A DNA stretch of 21,884 nt from CBFGTA01 sp965651595. GTDB lineage: Bacteria > Actinomycetota > Actinomycetes > S36-B12 > UBA10799. A program made the translations under genes and the position numbers. Where the stretch lies: assembly GCA_965651595.1 (NCBI GenBank), contig CBFGTA010000025.1, positions 1 through 21,884 of the forward strand. Direction: 5' to 3'. This document shows, in pieces, positions 6,924-14,888 of the stretch (position 1 is its first letter; each line of letters starts with the position of its first letter). The notes beneath the pieces were generated by a model. It searched no databases, was not told the DNA's origin, and was given only the letters and a program-made list of their open reading frames with translations.

Positions 6924-9116
6924 ATGGTAAGTCGCACGCTGCAATCGAATCGCTACCGTACTTCGGATCGCCGCCTACCGTGGACAGTGTCCGAATTAAT
7001 GACAGTGTCGGTCCTTGGCTGCTCTTTCGGTGTTGTCTACTGGCTGTGGAACCAGTTGTGGCTGATTGTGACACCGGTGTTCGTAGTGTTTCCTCCAGCA
7101 CAAGCCCTGCTGTACGGAACGTGGATGCTGCCGCAAGTTATCGCTGCGTTCTTGGTGCGTCGACCCGGTGCCGCATTATTCGCATCCATGTCAGCCGTGA
7201 CGGTGAGCGCATTCCTGGGCAGCGTTTTTGGTTTGAGTGTGGTGCTGTACGGACTAGTTCAAGGCCTGGCAGTAGAACTCGTTCTTGCTACCGGCCGCTA
7301 CCGGCATTACGGCCGAGTCCGGGCAGGTCTGGCAACAGCCGCAGCGGCCATCTGTGGGGCTGGCCTCGACGTCATCCTGTTTTACCCCCTGTGGACAGCC
7401 GAATGGAAGGCCAGCTACCTCACCGCCGCTGGCCTGTCTGGCTTCGTGCTGGGAATGATCGCTGTCGCCCGAATCGCCCAACGCCTGATGCGCATCATCG
7501 AGACCCGCGATGCGAGCCAGTCAACGCCAGTACAGCAAACAACGCTGCCCGCCGACCCTCCCAAGCCCGACAAACAACGAGCCGCACCGGATCCGACAAC
7601 CTCCCCCGCCGTTATCCTGGGCCAGCGCTTGTCCGAGACGACGACTCCGTCGATTACGTTCGTCGTCGGTGCCACGGGGTCTGGCAAGACCACGACCTTG
7701 CGGGCTATGAGCCGTTTGCAGTCATTGCCGCAGTTCGAGACGCTGCACGTGGGTTACCTCGGACAAGACCCCGACAGCAACATCATCTTTGACACTGTTG
7801 CCGACGAGATGATTTTCGGACTCGCCAATCGACAGGTTGCGCCCGAAGAACTCGTACCCACCGTCAATCGGCTTCTGGCCGATTCCGCATTCAATTATGG
7901 GCCTAGCCGTTCCACCAGCCGTCTCAGTGGCGGGGAGAAACAGTTGCTCGGTCTCCTCGCGACGTTAGCCGCCGATCCGCAAGTGATTGCCGCTGACGAG
8001 CCATTGGCTCACCTTGATTTCGATACCCGACAGCACGCGGCACAGGAATTATTGTCGTTCGCCGCGGATCACCATCTCGTGATCGGCGACTATGACTTGC
8101 GGCCGTGGCTTTCACACCAGAACCTATCTAGCCCCGATATCCAGGTTGTGGTGTTGAGCGATCATTACGTAGTCGATCAGGGCCCCCTGTCGACGTTCCT
8201 TGACAACCCCGACCGGTTAGAAGCCTGTGGCGTCATCATGGAAGACCCACGACCCCACCGTGCCAGTGGTGAACCACAAAAGAGCAACACGTTGACGACC
8301 CACGATTTTGGTCGTCACTTAGCCCGCGACAGTCTAGTGACCAGACTTGCGGGCGACCCACTTCTAGTGGCCGACAACGTGACGGTGTTTTTCGGGTCAC
8401 AGAAACCAGCACGCGGTCCGCGTCGGCACTGGTCCAGGATGGGGCGGCCGGGAGAAGACCCGGCACAGGCACTGGCTAATCGGGTCCAGGCCAAGAAACC
8501 GGAGAGCATCGTTACCGTCTACACGGACGGTACGCCGGTGGGAGTGCGGGCCTCTCTATCGGTTTCCGCGGGAGAGGCCGTCGCTCTGGTTGGGCCCAAT
8601 GGTGCGGGAAAGTCCACCCTCCTGCGGACCCTCGCGGGTCTCGTAGAACCGTCGTCAGGCCAGGTGTGGGTCGGCTCACCCCTTCGTTCATCCCATGACT
8701 TGCGGCACAGTGCGCTGAGTCAACACTGCGTATGTGTCCTCCAACAACCTTCAACCCAACTGTTCTCGCGGACGGTCAGGCGGGAGTTGAACCTTCCGGA
8801 TTCCGACACCAATCGCGAGCCCCGGCAGGTGCTCGCGGACCGCCTCCTCGCGTCCATCAACCCGGCAACTGATCCGCTCGCTCTGTCGGCTCCCCGCCAG
8901 CGGATGGTTCTGCTCGCGGCCGCGATTGCATCACCGGCCGCGGTGATCTTCGCTGACGAACCCACTGCGGGACTCGACCTCTTCGCTTGGAACACAGTGG
9001 TCGAAGTATTCGGGTCGCTCCTGTCTGCTGGCCGTAGTCTCGTCCTCGTCAGTCATGACGAAAGTTTTCTTGAGGCTCTCGGTAGCCGCCGCATCCACAT
9101 TGGCCAACCATGTTGA
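6924..9116 (+). CDS. ykoED: ECF thiamine/HMP transporter: fused S component (YkoE) and tandem ATPases (YkoD)
   Basis: Membrane substrate-binding subunit plus both energising ATPases of an energy-coupling-factor transporter for thiamine or hydroxymethylpyrimidine, in one 730-residue chain. Residues 20-190 are a YkoE-type S component with about five or six hydrophobic helices. A polar linker covers 193-228. ATPase 1 has Walker A GATGSGKT (249-256), Q-loop Gln281, signature LSGGE (334-338) and Walker B VIAADE (354-359), but Tyr390 replaces the H-loop histidine (VIGDYDL). ATPase 2 has Walker A GPNGAGKS (557-564), Q-loop Gln608, a degenerate signature LSAPR (654-658), Walker B VIFADE (674-679) and H-loop His711 in VSHDE. 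The start ATG 6924 follows AGGAAGG inside the TPP riboswitch. YkoE and YkoD are separate proteins in Bacillus; the fusion fixes their stoichiometry. The substrate is inferred from the riboswitch and the YkoE-like domain. Confidence 0.92.
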   Translation: MVSRTLQSNRYRTSDRRLPWTVSELMTVSVLGCSFGVVYWLWNQLWLIVTPVFVVFPPAQALLYGTWMLPQVIAAFLVRRPGAALFASMSAVTVSAFLGSVFGLSVVLYGLVQGLAVELVLATGRYRHYGRVRAGLATAAAAICGAGLDVILFYPLWTAEWKASYLTAAGLSGFVLGMIAVARIAQRLMRIIETRDASQSTPVQQTTLPADPPKPDKQRAAPDPTTSPAVILGQRLSETTTPSITFVVGATGSGKTTTLRAMSRLQSLPQFETLHVGYLGQDPDSNIIFDTVADEMIFGLANRQVAPEELVPTVNRLLADSAFNYGPSRSTSRLSGGEKQLLGLLATLAADPQVIAADEPLAHLDFDTRQHAAQELLSFAADHHLVIGDYDLRPWLSHQNLSSPDIQVVVLSDHYVVDQGPLSTFLDNPDRLEACGVIMEDPRPHRASGEPQKSNTLTTHDFGRHLARDSLVTRLAGDPLLVADNVTVFFGSQKPARGPRRHWSRMGRPGEDPAQALANRVQAKKPESIVTVYTDGTPVGVRASLSVSAGEAVALVGPNGAGKSTLLRTLAGLVEPSSGQVWVGSPLRSSHDLRHSALSQHCVCVLQQPSTQLFSRTVRRELNLPDSDTNREPRQVLADRLLASINPATDPLALSAPRQRMVLLAAAIASPAAVIFADEPTAGLDLFAWNTVVEVFGSLLSAGRSLVLVSHDESFLEALGSRRIHIGQPC

Positions 9117-9859
9117 CCAAGCGGGATCCCCTCGTACGACTGTTCGCGCTAGCGACCGTCTCCATTGCCGCATTTCTGACCCTGAACCTGGCGACGCTTG
9201 GCCTCCTTACGCTCGCCGTACTTGCCCTGCTACCAGTCGCGGGACAACCGGTGGCTGAAAGTATGCGGCAACTCTTCGTCGTGGCGGTGGTCGCATTCAC
9301 GATCACCGTTGTCAATGCACTGTTCAGCGCGACCAGCCAAACCGATCCCTTCTTCGCCTGGGGACCTTTGAACTTGAGTGTTGCAGGATTGCAACTGGGC
9401 TTGGCGATCGGCGTCCGGGTCATCCTGCTCGCCAGTGCCGCGATCGTGTTCCTGGCCAGTGTTGACCCTCTGCAGTTGGCCAGCCGCCTCAGCGCGGTAC
9501 TGCGGGTGCCGGATCGGTACTCCTTGTCCCTCGTGATCGGCCTGCGAACCGTGCCGTATCTTCTGAGCCAGTTTGCAGCGATGCGGTTGGCTTGGCGTGG
9601 GCGGGCGGTTCGACGTGATCCGCAGAAGAAGACGAACGCACGTGCACCGGTCGTGGGGTTTCCAACAGCGCTGCTCGTCAACGCAATTGTCCGGTCGCAG
9701 GATGTTGCAGCCACCATGACCTCGCGATCGTTCGATCCCTATGGCCCGCGCACCCGCCTGCCGTACCGCGGCGTGCCCTTAGCTGATTGGGCATTCGTGA
9801 TCGTGGCAGCGGCAGTGGTGGCTGGCGCGCTAGTGGCCCCGATCTGGCTGCAGGGTTGA
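9110..9859 (+). CDS. ykoC: ECF transporter T component (EcfT/YkoC, CbiQ family)
   Basis: Membrane scaffold that couples the ATPases to the S component of the thiamine-type ECF transporter. The 249-residue protein has hydrophobic segments at about 11-43, 54-72, 90-116, 138-155 and 226-246. Two basic cytoplasmic stretches match the coupling-helix motifs of the family: LAWRGRAVRRDP (160-171) and ATMTSRSFDPYGPRTRLP (201-218), which insert into grooves of the two ATPases. The length is normal for the CbiQ/EcfT family. The ATG at 9110 overlaps the end of the ykoED fusion by 7 bases (ATGTTGA), so translation is probably coupled. Both genes lie under the upstream TPP riboswitch. The gene ends 22 bases before the convergent c-di-GMP gene. 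Confidence 0.92.
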   Translation: MLTKRDPLVRLFALATVSIAAFLTLNLATLGLLTLAVLALLPVAGQPVAESMRQLFVVAVVAFTITVVNALFSATSQTDPFFAWGPLNLSVAGLQLGLAIGVRVILLASAAIVFLASVDPLQLASRLSAVLRVPDRYSLSLVIGLRTVPYLLSQFAAMRLAWRGRAVRRDPQKKTNARAPVVGFPTALLVNAIVRSQDVAATMTSRSFDPYGPRTRLPYRGVPLADWAFVIVAAAVVAGALVAPIWLQG

Positions 9860-9886
9860 CAGGAACGCTGACGAGACAACGTCAAC
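9855..9886. repeat. Small inverted repeat joining two convergent stop codons
   Basis: GTTGAC (9855-9860) and GTCAAC (9881-9886) are perfect inverted copies 20 bases apart. The left arm contains the TGA of ykoC and the right arm the TGA (minus strand) of the GGDEF-EAL gene. A 6-bp stem with a 20-base loop is a weak hairpin and there is no T-tract; it may be a bidirectional terminator remnant or chance. Confidence 0.25.
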
Positions 9887-12575
9887 TAACTGTGCCATTG
9901 GCTAACTGCGCGGAGAACGCTTCAGCACTGAGCGGCCTACTAAACAGGTAGCCCTGAGCCCAGCCAATTCCCATGGCGATCAGTTCCTGGCGGGTCTGCT
10001 CTGTTTCAACACCCTCGGCCACCACCGCCAAACCCACCGAGTGGCACACGGCCGCGATCGATTTCAGTAGTGCCAGTCCAGTACGGCCGCGTGATGCTCC
10101 GTCGATAAAGCTCTTGTCGATTTTGACTTTGTCGAACTCTAGATGAGCAAGTTGGGACAGCGACGACTGCCCGGTTCCGAAGTCGTCGAGTGCCACCCGG
10201 ATCCCAAACCGGTGGAATGCGCTCAAGATCGGAGAGAGATCGTCGACGTGGGATCCAATTGCCGATTCGGTAACCTCAATGATGATCGAGTCGGCCGACA
10301 ATTCCCAGTCGGCGAACATTCGCGCGATTTGGCCTGGCAGCTCAGGGTCAAGATCTTGTCGGGAAATGTTGACGTTGATCGGTGGTACGGCGAGTCCTGA
10401 CTGCTTCCATTCGGCGAGATGCTGGCAGACTGCCCCTAGGACCCACTGGTCGATTTCGCGGATGATTCCCGATGCCTCGGCCACCGGGATGAACTCCGCC
10501 GGAGACACCAATCCTGCTTCCGGATGTTGCCACCGAAGCAAGGCCTCAGCCGATTCCCACCTGCCCGTATTGAGTTCAACAATTGGTTGAAACACCAGGA
10601 AGAACTGAGACGCCTCCAGAGCGTGCCGCACTCCGGAGTGAAGCCACGCTCTCCGAGCAATTGCGTCAAACATCGACGAGTCGTAGTTGACCACCAGGTT
10701 GCGACCACGTTCCTTGGCGTCGTACATGGCGATATCGGCGTTTCGCAACAACTCGTGCGCATTTCTGGCGTCTGATGATCGCGCTACGCCGGCACTCGCT
10801 TCGAGACGTACGGCCTGCCCGTCCACCATGAGTGGGGTGCGCCAACTGGTCCGGATTCGTTCGATGACCCCCGGCGGGTTGTGATCCTCGGCCAGCGTCA
10901 CGAGAAACTCGTCACCACTCAAGCGGGCAACGCAATCCGGTGAGGGCACCAGTTCGACCAACCGGGTGCCGACGGCCCTGAGGACTTTGTCGCCGAACTC
11001 GTGTCCGAAGCTGTCGTTGATGCTGGCAAACTTGTCGAGGTCGAGAAGCACAGCGGTGACGAGTTGGGCGCGTGGACCGTATCCGAGGTCGGCCAAGGTG
11101 CGGCGAGCCATGATGAAGTTGCCCAGCCCGGTCAGATGGTCGTGATATGCATCGAACTCCAGTTGTTCTTGCAGCAAGTGAGTGTCATGAACGTCGCGCG
11201 CGTTGAGGACGAATCCTCGGACGGCAGAGTCGCTGGTCAGGTCACGAATGCGCGTTTCCGTCCAGCGCCATGCCACGTCACCGTCTGAGACCCAGCGCAC
11301 TTCACTGTCGGCACTGCGTTCCACTTCCGCACTGGCCGCCGCCATAGCGTTCCGCACGGCCACCCAGTCCGATCGGTGGACTAAGTCCTGCAAGTTGGCT
11401 CTCTCCCGGTCGATGCCCACTCTCGACAACAGGTGTCCCAGGTTCGGACTGGCGTAATTGATGCTCCCATCGACAGCGACTACGCACAGGTAGTCGGAAG
11501 ACCCCAGTACGAGAGACCTGAAATAGTGTTCTCGGGCCGCCAATCGACTGATCAGAATGGTGCGCTCGCGGGCCGACACGACCTGCTGAGCGATCAGCAG
11601 TCCGAACAGTAGCACCAGCGCGAAACCCATCAACGGCGTCAATTGGAGATCCGACAAAGCCACCACGATGATGACGACCAGGCAGGCCAATGCCGGAACT
11701 GCCGGGAGCAAAATGGCAAAACGGTACCGCTTCACCTCGCCGAGGAACTCCTGGTTGCGTTCATCTGGTGAGACGATCTCTCCTGACTGTGCCCTCCTCC
11801 AAGCAGTGTTGCCAGCCCCCACCATGATCGAAGCGGCACAGATTCCCAGCAGAGTGGTGGGCAAAGCTACCGCCACGTTCTGGTTGACAGTCAGATAGGA
11901 CTCGTAGACGTCGCGAATCAGGAACGGAATCATCCCGAGCGCCAGCAGTCCCACTTCGGTACGGACTGGCCGGATCCCTCGCGCCCACACCCACAGTGTG
12001 ATTCCGAAAACGAAACTGTCAATCGCCGGGATCGCTGCAGCAGCCAAGATGTCAATATCGGACGCTAACTGCGTGGGGTCAATCGTCGACAGCACGAGAG
12101 CATAGAAGACGAACCCGAGAGCAACTGCGGAGAGCAATCCGTCGATCAGACTGCCCAGATGAGTGAGTCGATCACGACGCCAGGTGGGGTACGCCACCAA
12201 CGCCGCCAGTGCCAGGGGCACGTACATGAACTCAATCAGCTCAAACGGTGACCGCTCTGGGTAGTCCATCGTGAGACGGTCGAGAGCTACTGCCACAAAT
12301 GCCGCAGCGGCGATGAAGAACGCGATGGCCAAGAGCAGCCGGGCTCGAGCGGCTGAATCTGGCCCTTCACGGGGATGGCTGGCGCGACTGGCCCGATAGA
12401 AGAAGACACCCGCAATGGCCAGCAGTCCCACCAGGATGATGTCGGCGAGGATCCGCCCGGCGAGTGGGGACATTTCGGACCACACGATCGCTACGGCAGC
12501 CAGCGACACAATACCCACGGCGCCAACCACAGCCGCGCTGGAACCGCCCCCTGGGGAACGGTCGCGGCGTGCCAT
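9882..12575 (-). CDS. Membrane PAS-GGDEF-EAL c-di-GMP signalling protein
   Basis: Makes and/or degrades the second messenger cyclic di-GMP at the membrane. Numbering is from ATG 12575 (897 residues). About ten hydrophobic segments fill residues 12-334 and form a sensor I do not recognise. A PAS domain follows (about 350-465), then GGDEF (about 475-635), then EAL (about 645-890). The GGDEF motif reads SGDEF (553-557), with the metal aspartate in LDLDKF; the RxxD inhibitory site is absent (PSPD in its place). The EAL domain keeps its catalytic set: EALLRW (677-682), NVNIS, EVTES, DDFGTG (797-802), KIDKSF and AEGVET. Phosphodiesterase activity is thus expected, and cyclase activity is possible. 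The frame is open to 12731, but this would overlap rpiA. GGGAG 9 bases before ATG 12575 supports the shorter start; ATG 12593 is an alternative. Confidence 0.92.
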   Translation of the reverse strand: MARRDRSPGGGSSAAVVGAVGIVSLAAVAIVWSEMSPLAGRILADIILVGLLAIAGVFFYRASRASHPREGPDSAARARLLLAIAFFIAAAAFVAVALDRLTMDYPERSPFELIEFMYVPLALAALVAYPTWRRDRLTHLGSLIDGLLSAVALGFVFYALVLSTIDPTQLASDIDILAAAAIPAIDSFVFGITLWVWARGIRPVRTEVGLLALGMIPFLIRDVYESYLTVNQNVAVALPTTLLGICAASIMVGAGNTAWRRAQSGEIVSPDERNQEFLGEVKRYRFAILLPAVPALACLVVIIVVALSDLQLTPLMGFALVLLFGLLIAQQVVSARERTILISRLAAREHYFRSLVLGSSDYLCVVAVDGSINYASPNLGHLLSRVGIDRERANLQDLVHRSDWVAVRNAMAAASAEVERSADSEVRWVSDGDVAWRWTETRIRDLTSDSAVRGFVLNARDVHDTHLLQEQLEFDAYHDHLTGLGNFIMARRTLADLGYGPRAQLVTAVLLDLDKFASINDSFGHEFGDKVLRAVGTRLVELVPSPDCVARLSGDEFLVTLAEDHNPPGVIERIRTSWRTPLMVDGQAVRLEASAGVARSSDARNAHELLRNADIAMYDAKERGRNLVVNYDSSMFDAIARRAWLHSGVRHALEASQFFLVFQPIVELNTGRWESAEALLRWQHPEAGLVSPAEFIPVAEASGIIREIDQWVLGAVCQHLAEWKQSGLAVPPINVNISRQDLDPELPGQIARMFADWELSADSIIIEVTESAIGSHVDDLSPILSAFHRFGIRVALDDFGTGQSSLSQLAHLEFDKVKIDKSFIDGASRGRTGLALLKSIAAVCHSVGLAVVAEGVETEQTRQELIAMGIGWAQGYLFSRPLSAEAFSAQLANGTVS

Positions 12576-12680
12576 TCTGTGATTCTCCCGCATCACCACA
12601 GCCCGATGCCTGTTCCAGCCCCATCGACGGTGGACGGCTGCTGTGGTAGCGCTCACGCTGAATCGACCGTGTTGCGCCAC

Positions 12681-12686
12681 TAGGGT
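12681..12686 (+). promoter_or_regulatory. Predicted -10 element of rpiA, leaderless spacing
   Basis: TAGGGT fits the actinobacterial TANNNT -10 consensus and lies 7 bases before ATG 12694, so the transcript would begin at the start codon itself. No convincing -35 element was found. The alternative reading is that GGGTGGG here is a Shine-Dalgarno site. Confidence 0.4.
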
Positions 12687-12693
12687 GGGCGTC

Positions 12694-13389
12694 ATGAATT
12701 GGGACGCCCTGCCCGGCACCGACTGGACCAAATCGATCGATAATCTCGAACAAAAACAAGCAATCGCTCGAGAACTCGCGGCACAGGCCCGCGACGGCCA
12801 AGTGATCGGGATCGGTTCGGGTAGCAGCGCCTACCTTGCCTTGCTCGAACTCGCCAAACGGGTGAATGCCGAAGGCCTGGCGATTGAATGTGTCGTCACC
12901 TCATTGGAAATCGAGGCCTACTGCACCGCGTTGGGCCTACCGGTTGGCTCGCTGGTCAATCGCCGCCCCGACTGGTGCTTCGACGGTGCCGACGAGGTCG
13001 ATCCAGACATGAACATGATCAAGGGTCGGGGCGGGGCCTTCGTTCGCGAACAACTCGTTTTTGCATCTGCTGTTCAGCGGTTCATTCTCATCGATGATTC
13101 AAAACACGTTCCTCGTCTCGGCACTCACCACGCACTGCCACTCGGGGTCTTCGGCGAGGCCACCAGCTTGGTGCGCCAGCGACTTCGAGACGAGTGCGGG
13201 CTCGATCCAGTCGTGCGGGCCGCAGGTGGCAAGGACGGGGGCGTCATCGACGAACACGGGCTATCTATCTTAGATCTGGCGATCGACGACCGTCACTCAC
13301 CGGCCGAGTGGGAGGCCTACCTTTTGGGAATCCCGGGAATCGCCGCAACCGGTTTGTTCATCGGCTACCAGTACGAGATCTTGAGCTAG
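12694..13389 (+). CDS. rpiA: Ribose-5-phosphate isomerase A
   Basis: Interconverts ribose 5-phosphate and ribulose 5-phosphate in the cytosolic pentose phosphate pathway. The 231-residue product has the RpiA motifs in order: phosphate loop GIGSGSSAYLAL (39-50), DGADEVD (97-103) with the catalytic aspartates, KGRGGAFVREQ (110-120) with the conserved Lys110 and Glu119, and a C-terminal GIAATGLF segment. Three motif positions differ from the usual GTGST, KGGGGA and NGN forms (here GSGSS, KGRGGA and DEHG), so it is a divergent member. The catalytic acid and lysine residues are kept. The frame is open upstream to 12643, but ATG 12694 gives a normal N-terminus and has a -10-like TAGGGT 7 bases before it. 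It is divergent from the c-di-GMP gene (118-base gap) and 7 bases upstream of the APP1 gene, probably one transcript. Confidence 0.88.
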   Translation: MNWDALPGTDWTKSIDNLEQKQAIARELAAQARDGQVIGIGSGSSAYLALLELAKRVNAEGLAIECVVTSLEIEAYCTALGLPVGSLVNRRPDWCFDGADEVDPDMNMIKGRGGAFVREQLVFASAVQRFILIDDSKHVPRLGTHHALPLGVFGEATSLVRQRLRDECGLDPVVRAAGGKDGGVIDEHGLSILDLAIDDRHSPAEWEAYLLGIPGIAATGLFIGYQYEILS

Positions 13390-13396
13390 AGCCACC

Positions 13397-14566
13397 ATGT
13401 CGACCAATCCCTTCCGATCAGCCGCCGCAGCTCTGGGGCGATCGGTGGATTCGGCCGTCCGCAGTTCTCTAGCGGCCAGGGCCGTCAGCAAAGCCGAGAC
13501 CAAACTGGCGACCTCTCGACGGGAACGCAAGATCGGTAAAGGGACACTGCGTTCGACCCACGTCGAGGCCTACCGCGGGTACGTAGCTGACGGTCATGCG
13601 CATGTCCGAGTGCGAGTCATCGAAGAACCAGTCATCCCCGACGCCGCCGAGCAAGTGACAGACACCAAGTTGGTACGCAGCAATCTGCGGCGATTCGTGC
13701 CCATCGCCCTGCCAGGCGTGCGATTGAACTTCATGGCCACTGGAACGCGACCTGTTCGAGCAGTGAGCGACCGCCACGGGTACGCGACTGCCCGCATTCC
13801 CGTCGCCGACCTCGAAGAAGGTTGGCATCCCTATCACTGTGTTACGGAACCCGATGATCCGACCGAAAACCCGACGATCGCAAACAGCGACTTCCTCGTA
13901 GCTCCGGGACCGCGCACGATCGTGGTCAGCGACATCGACGACACAGTACTACGCACCGGACTCACCGAAGGCATGACGGCTGTCCGAAACACGTTGTTCG
14001 GTACGGCGGTAACCCGCCGTTCGGTTCCAGGGATGGCTGCCTTCTACCGACTGTTGGCCAACCGCCTCGCTGGCGACGGCATCGTACATTTCTGCTACGT
14101 ATCGACCGGTCCCTGGAATCTCTACGACATGCTGACGACCTTCTTGGAGTTTCGCGGATTCCCCAAAGGCGTGTTGTTCCTGACCGACTGGGGCCCGCAA
14201 GACCGATACATCATGCGCAGCGGTATCGAACACAAGCGCACCACTTTGCGCAAACTCGTCGAAGCCTTTCCGGAAGCACAATTGCTGTGTGTGGGAGATT
14301 CAGGCCAGAACGACCCCACGGTTTACGTTGAGATTGCCCGCGAGTACCCCGGGCGGGTGCGCGACATTGTCATCGTCGACGTCGGCGAACACAAACAGGA
14401 CCGGGCCGCCGAACTCCTAACCTGGTCTGAGGAATTGTCGCAAGAGAACGTGCCACTCACTTTCGTCACTGATGCTGTCGCCGCCGCGCGAGTCTATGCT
14501 GAGCGAGGAATGTTTCACCCCGAGGATGCCGGAGTAGTCGCAGCCCAGTACGAAAGTGAGTCATGA
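13397..14566 (+). CDS. APP1-type phosphatidate phosphatase (DUF2183)
   Basis: Predicted to remove phosphate from phosphatidate or a related phospholipid to give diacylglycerol. The 389-residue protein has an N-terminal beta-rich region (about 55-165). It is followed by the APP1 catalytic domain of HAD-like fold, whose DxDxT nucleophile motif is SDIDDTVLRTG (178-188). Further family signatures are CYVSTGPWNLYDML, FPKGVLFLTDWG, and the late acidic motif in LLCVGDSGQNDPTVY. It lacks a signal peptide and membrane helices. The ATG at 13397 begins 7 bases after rpiA, and the stop overlaps the possible GTG start (14556) of the next gene, so the three are probably one operon. The activity is known from yeast App1; assignment here is by motif. 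Confidence 0.88.
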   Translation: MSTNPFRSAAAALGRSVDSAVRSSLAARAVSKAETKLATSRRERKIGKGTLRSTHVEAYRGYVADGHAHVRVRVIEEPVIPDAAEQVTDTKLVRSNLRRFVPIALPGVRLNFMATGTRPVRAVSDRHGYATARIPVADLEEGWHPYHCVTEPDDPTENPTIANSDFLVAPGPRTIVVSDIDDTVLRTGLTEGMTAVRNTLFGTAVTRRSVPGMAAFYRLLANRLAGDGIVHFCYVSTGPWNLYDMLTTFLEFRGFPKGVLFLTDWGPQDRYIMRSGIEHKRTTLRKLVEAFPEAQLLCVGDSGQNDPTVYVEIAREYPGRVRDIVIVDVGEHKQDRAAELLTWSEELSQENVPLTFVTDAVAAARVYAERGMFHPEDAGVVAAQYESES

Positions 14567-14567
14567 C

Positions 14568-14804
14568 ATGACCGATCAGCAGCACAAGTCGGGCCAGGCA
14601 ATAGTGGCGTGGATCTGCGCAATCATCACTGGTCTCTACATGTTGCCGTGGGCAATCGCAGCGACCCGCGGCAAGGCCAACTCAGAGATGATCGGTCTGA
14701 TCAACCTGTTGCTCGGGTGGACGATTATCGGCTATGTGTGGGCTTTGGTGCTGAGTTTGACCCCCCACGGCATCGTGGCGACAGACACCCCGGCAGGCCC
14801 ATAG
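14568..14804 (+). CDS. Small two-helix membrane protein, superinfection immunity (Imm) family
   Basis: A 78-residue membrane protein. Helix 1 spans about residues 11-32 and helix 2 about 42-65, joined by a short basic turn RGKAN (34-38). The second helix reads INLLLGWTIIGYVWALVLSL, the hallmark of the family named after the phage T4 Imm protein, which blocks DNA injection by a second phage. Most bacterial members are uncharacterised, and a defence role here is not shown. An in-frame GTG at 14556 would overlap the APP1 gene by 11 bases. ATG 14568, one base past the APP1 stop, is chosen here, with GTGAG a few bases upstream. It is the last gene of the rpiA group; 84 bases follow before the helicase. 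Confidence 0.8.
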   Translation: MTDQQHKSGQAIVAWICAIITGLYMLPWAIAATRGKANSEMIGLINLLLGWTIIGYVWALVLSLTPHGIVATDTPAGP

Positions 14805-14888
14805 GCGAATCGGTGTGGCACGTTCGGACCGGTGAGATCTTGAGGCACAATCGACACTCCTCGACGACACTTGGAGTCCTACTTACCC

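Noticed and set aside
12576..12731. Longer start of the c-di-GMP protein (52 more residues)
   Set aside because: It would overlap the divergent rpiA start, lacks a ribosome site and adds a non-hydrophobic, low-complexity leader; GGGAG supports ATG 12575.
14805..14888. Promoter for the SF2 helicase gene
   Set aside because: TTGAGG near 14839 has no -10 partner at a suitable distance and no TANNNT sits 7 bases before the ATG; nothing firm can be called in this 84-base gap.
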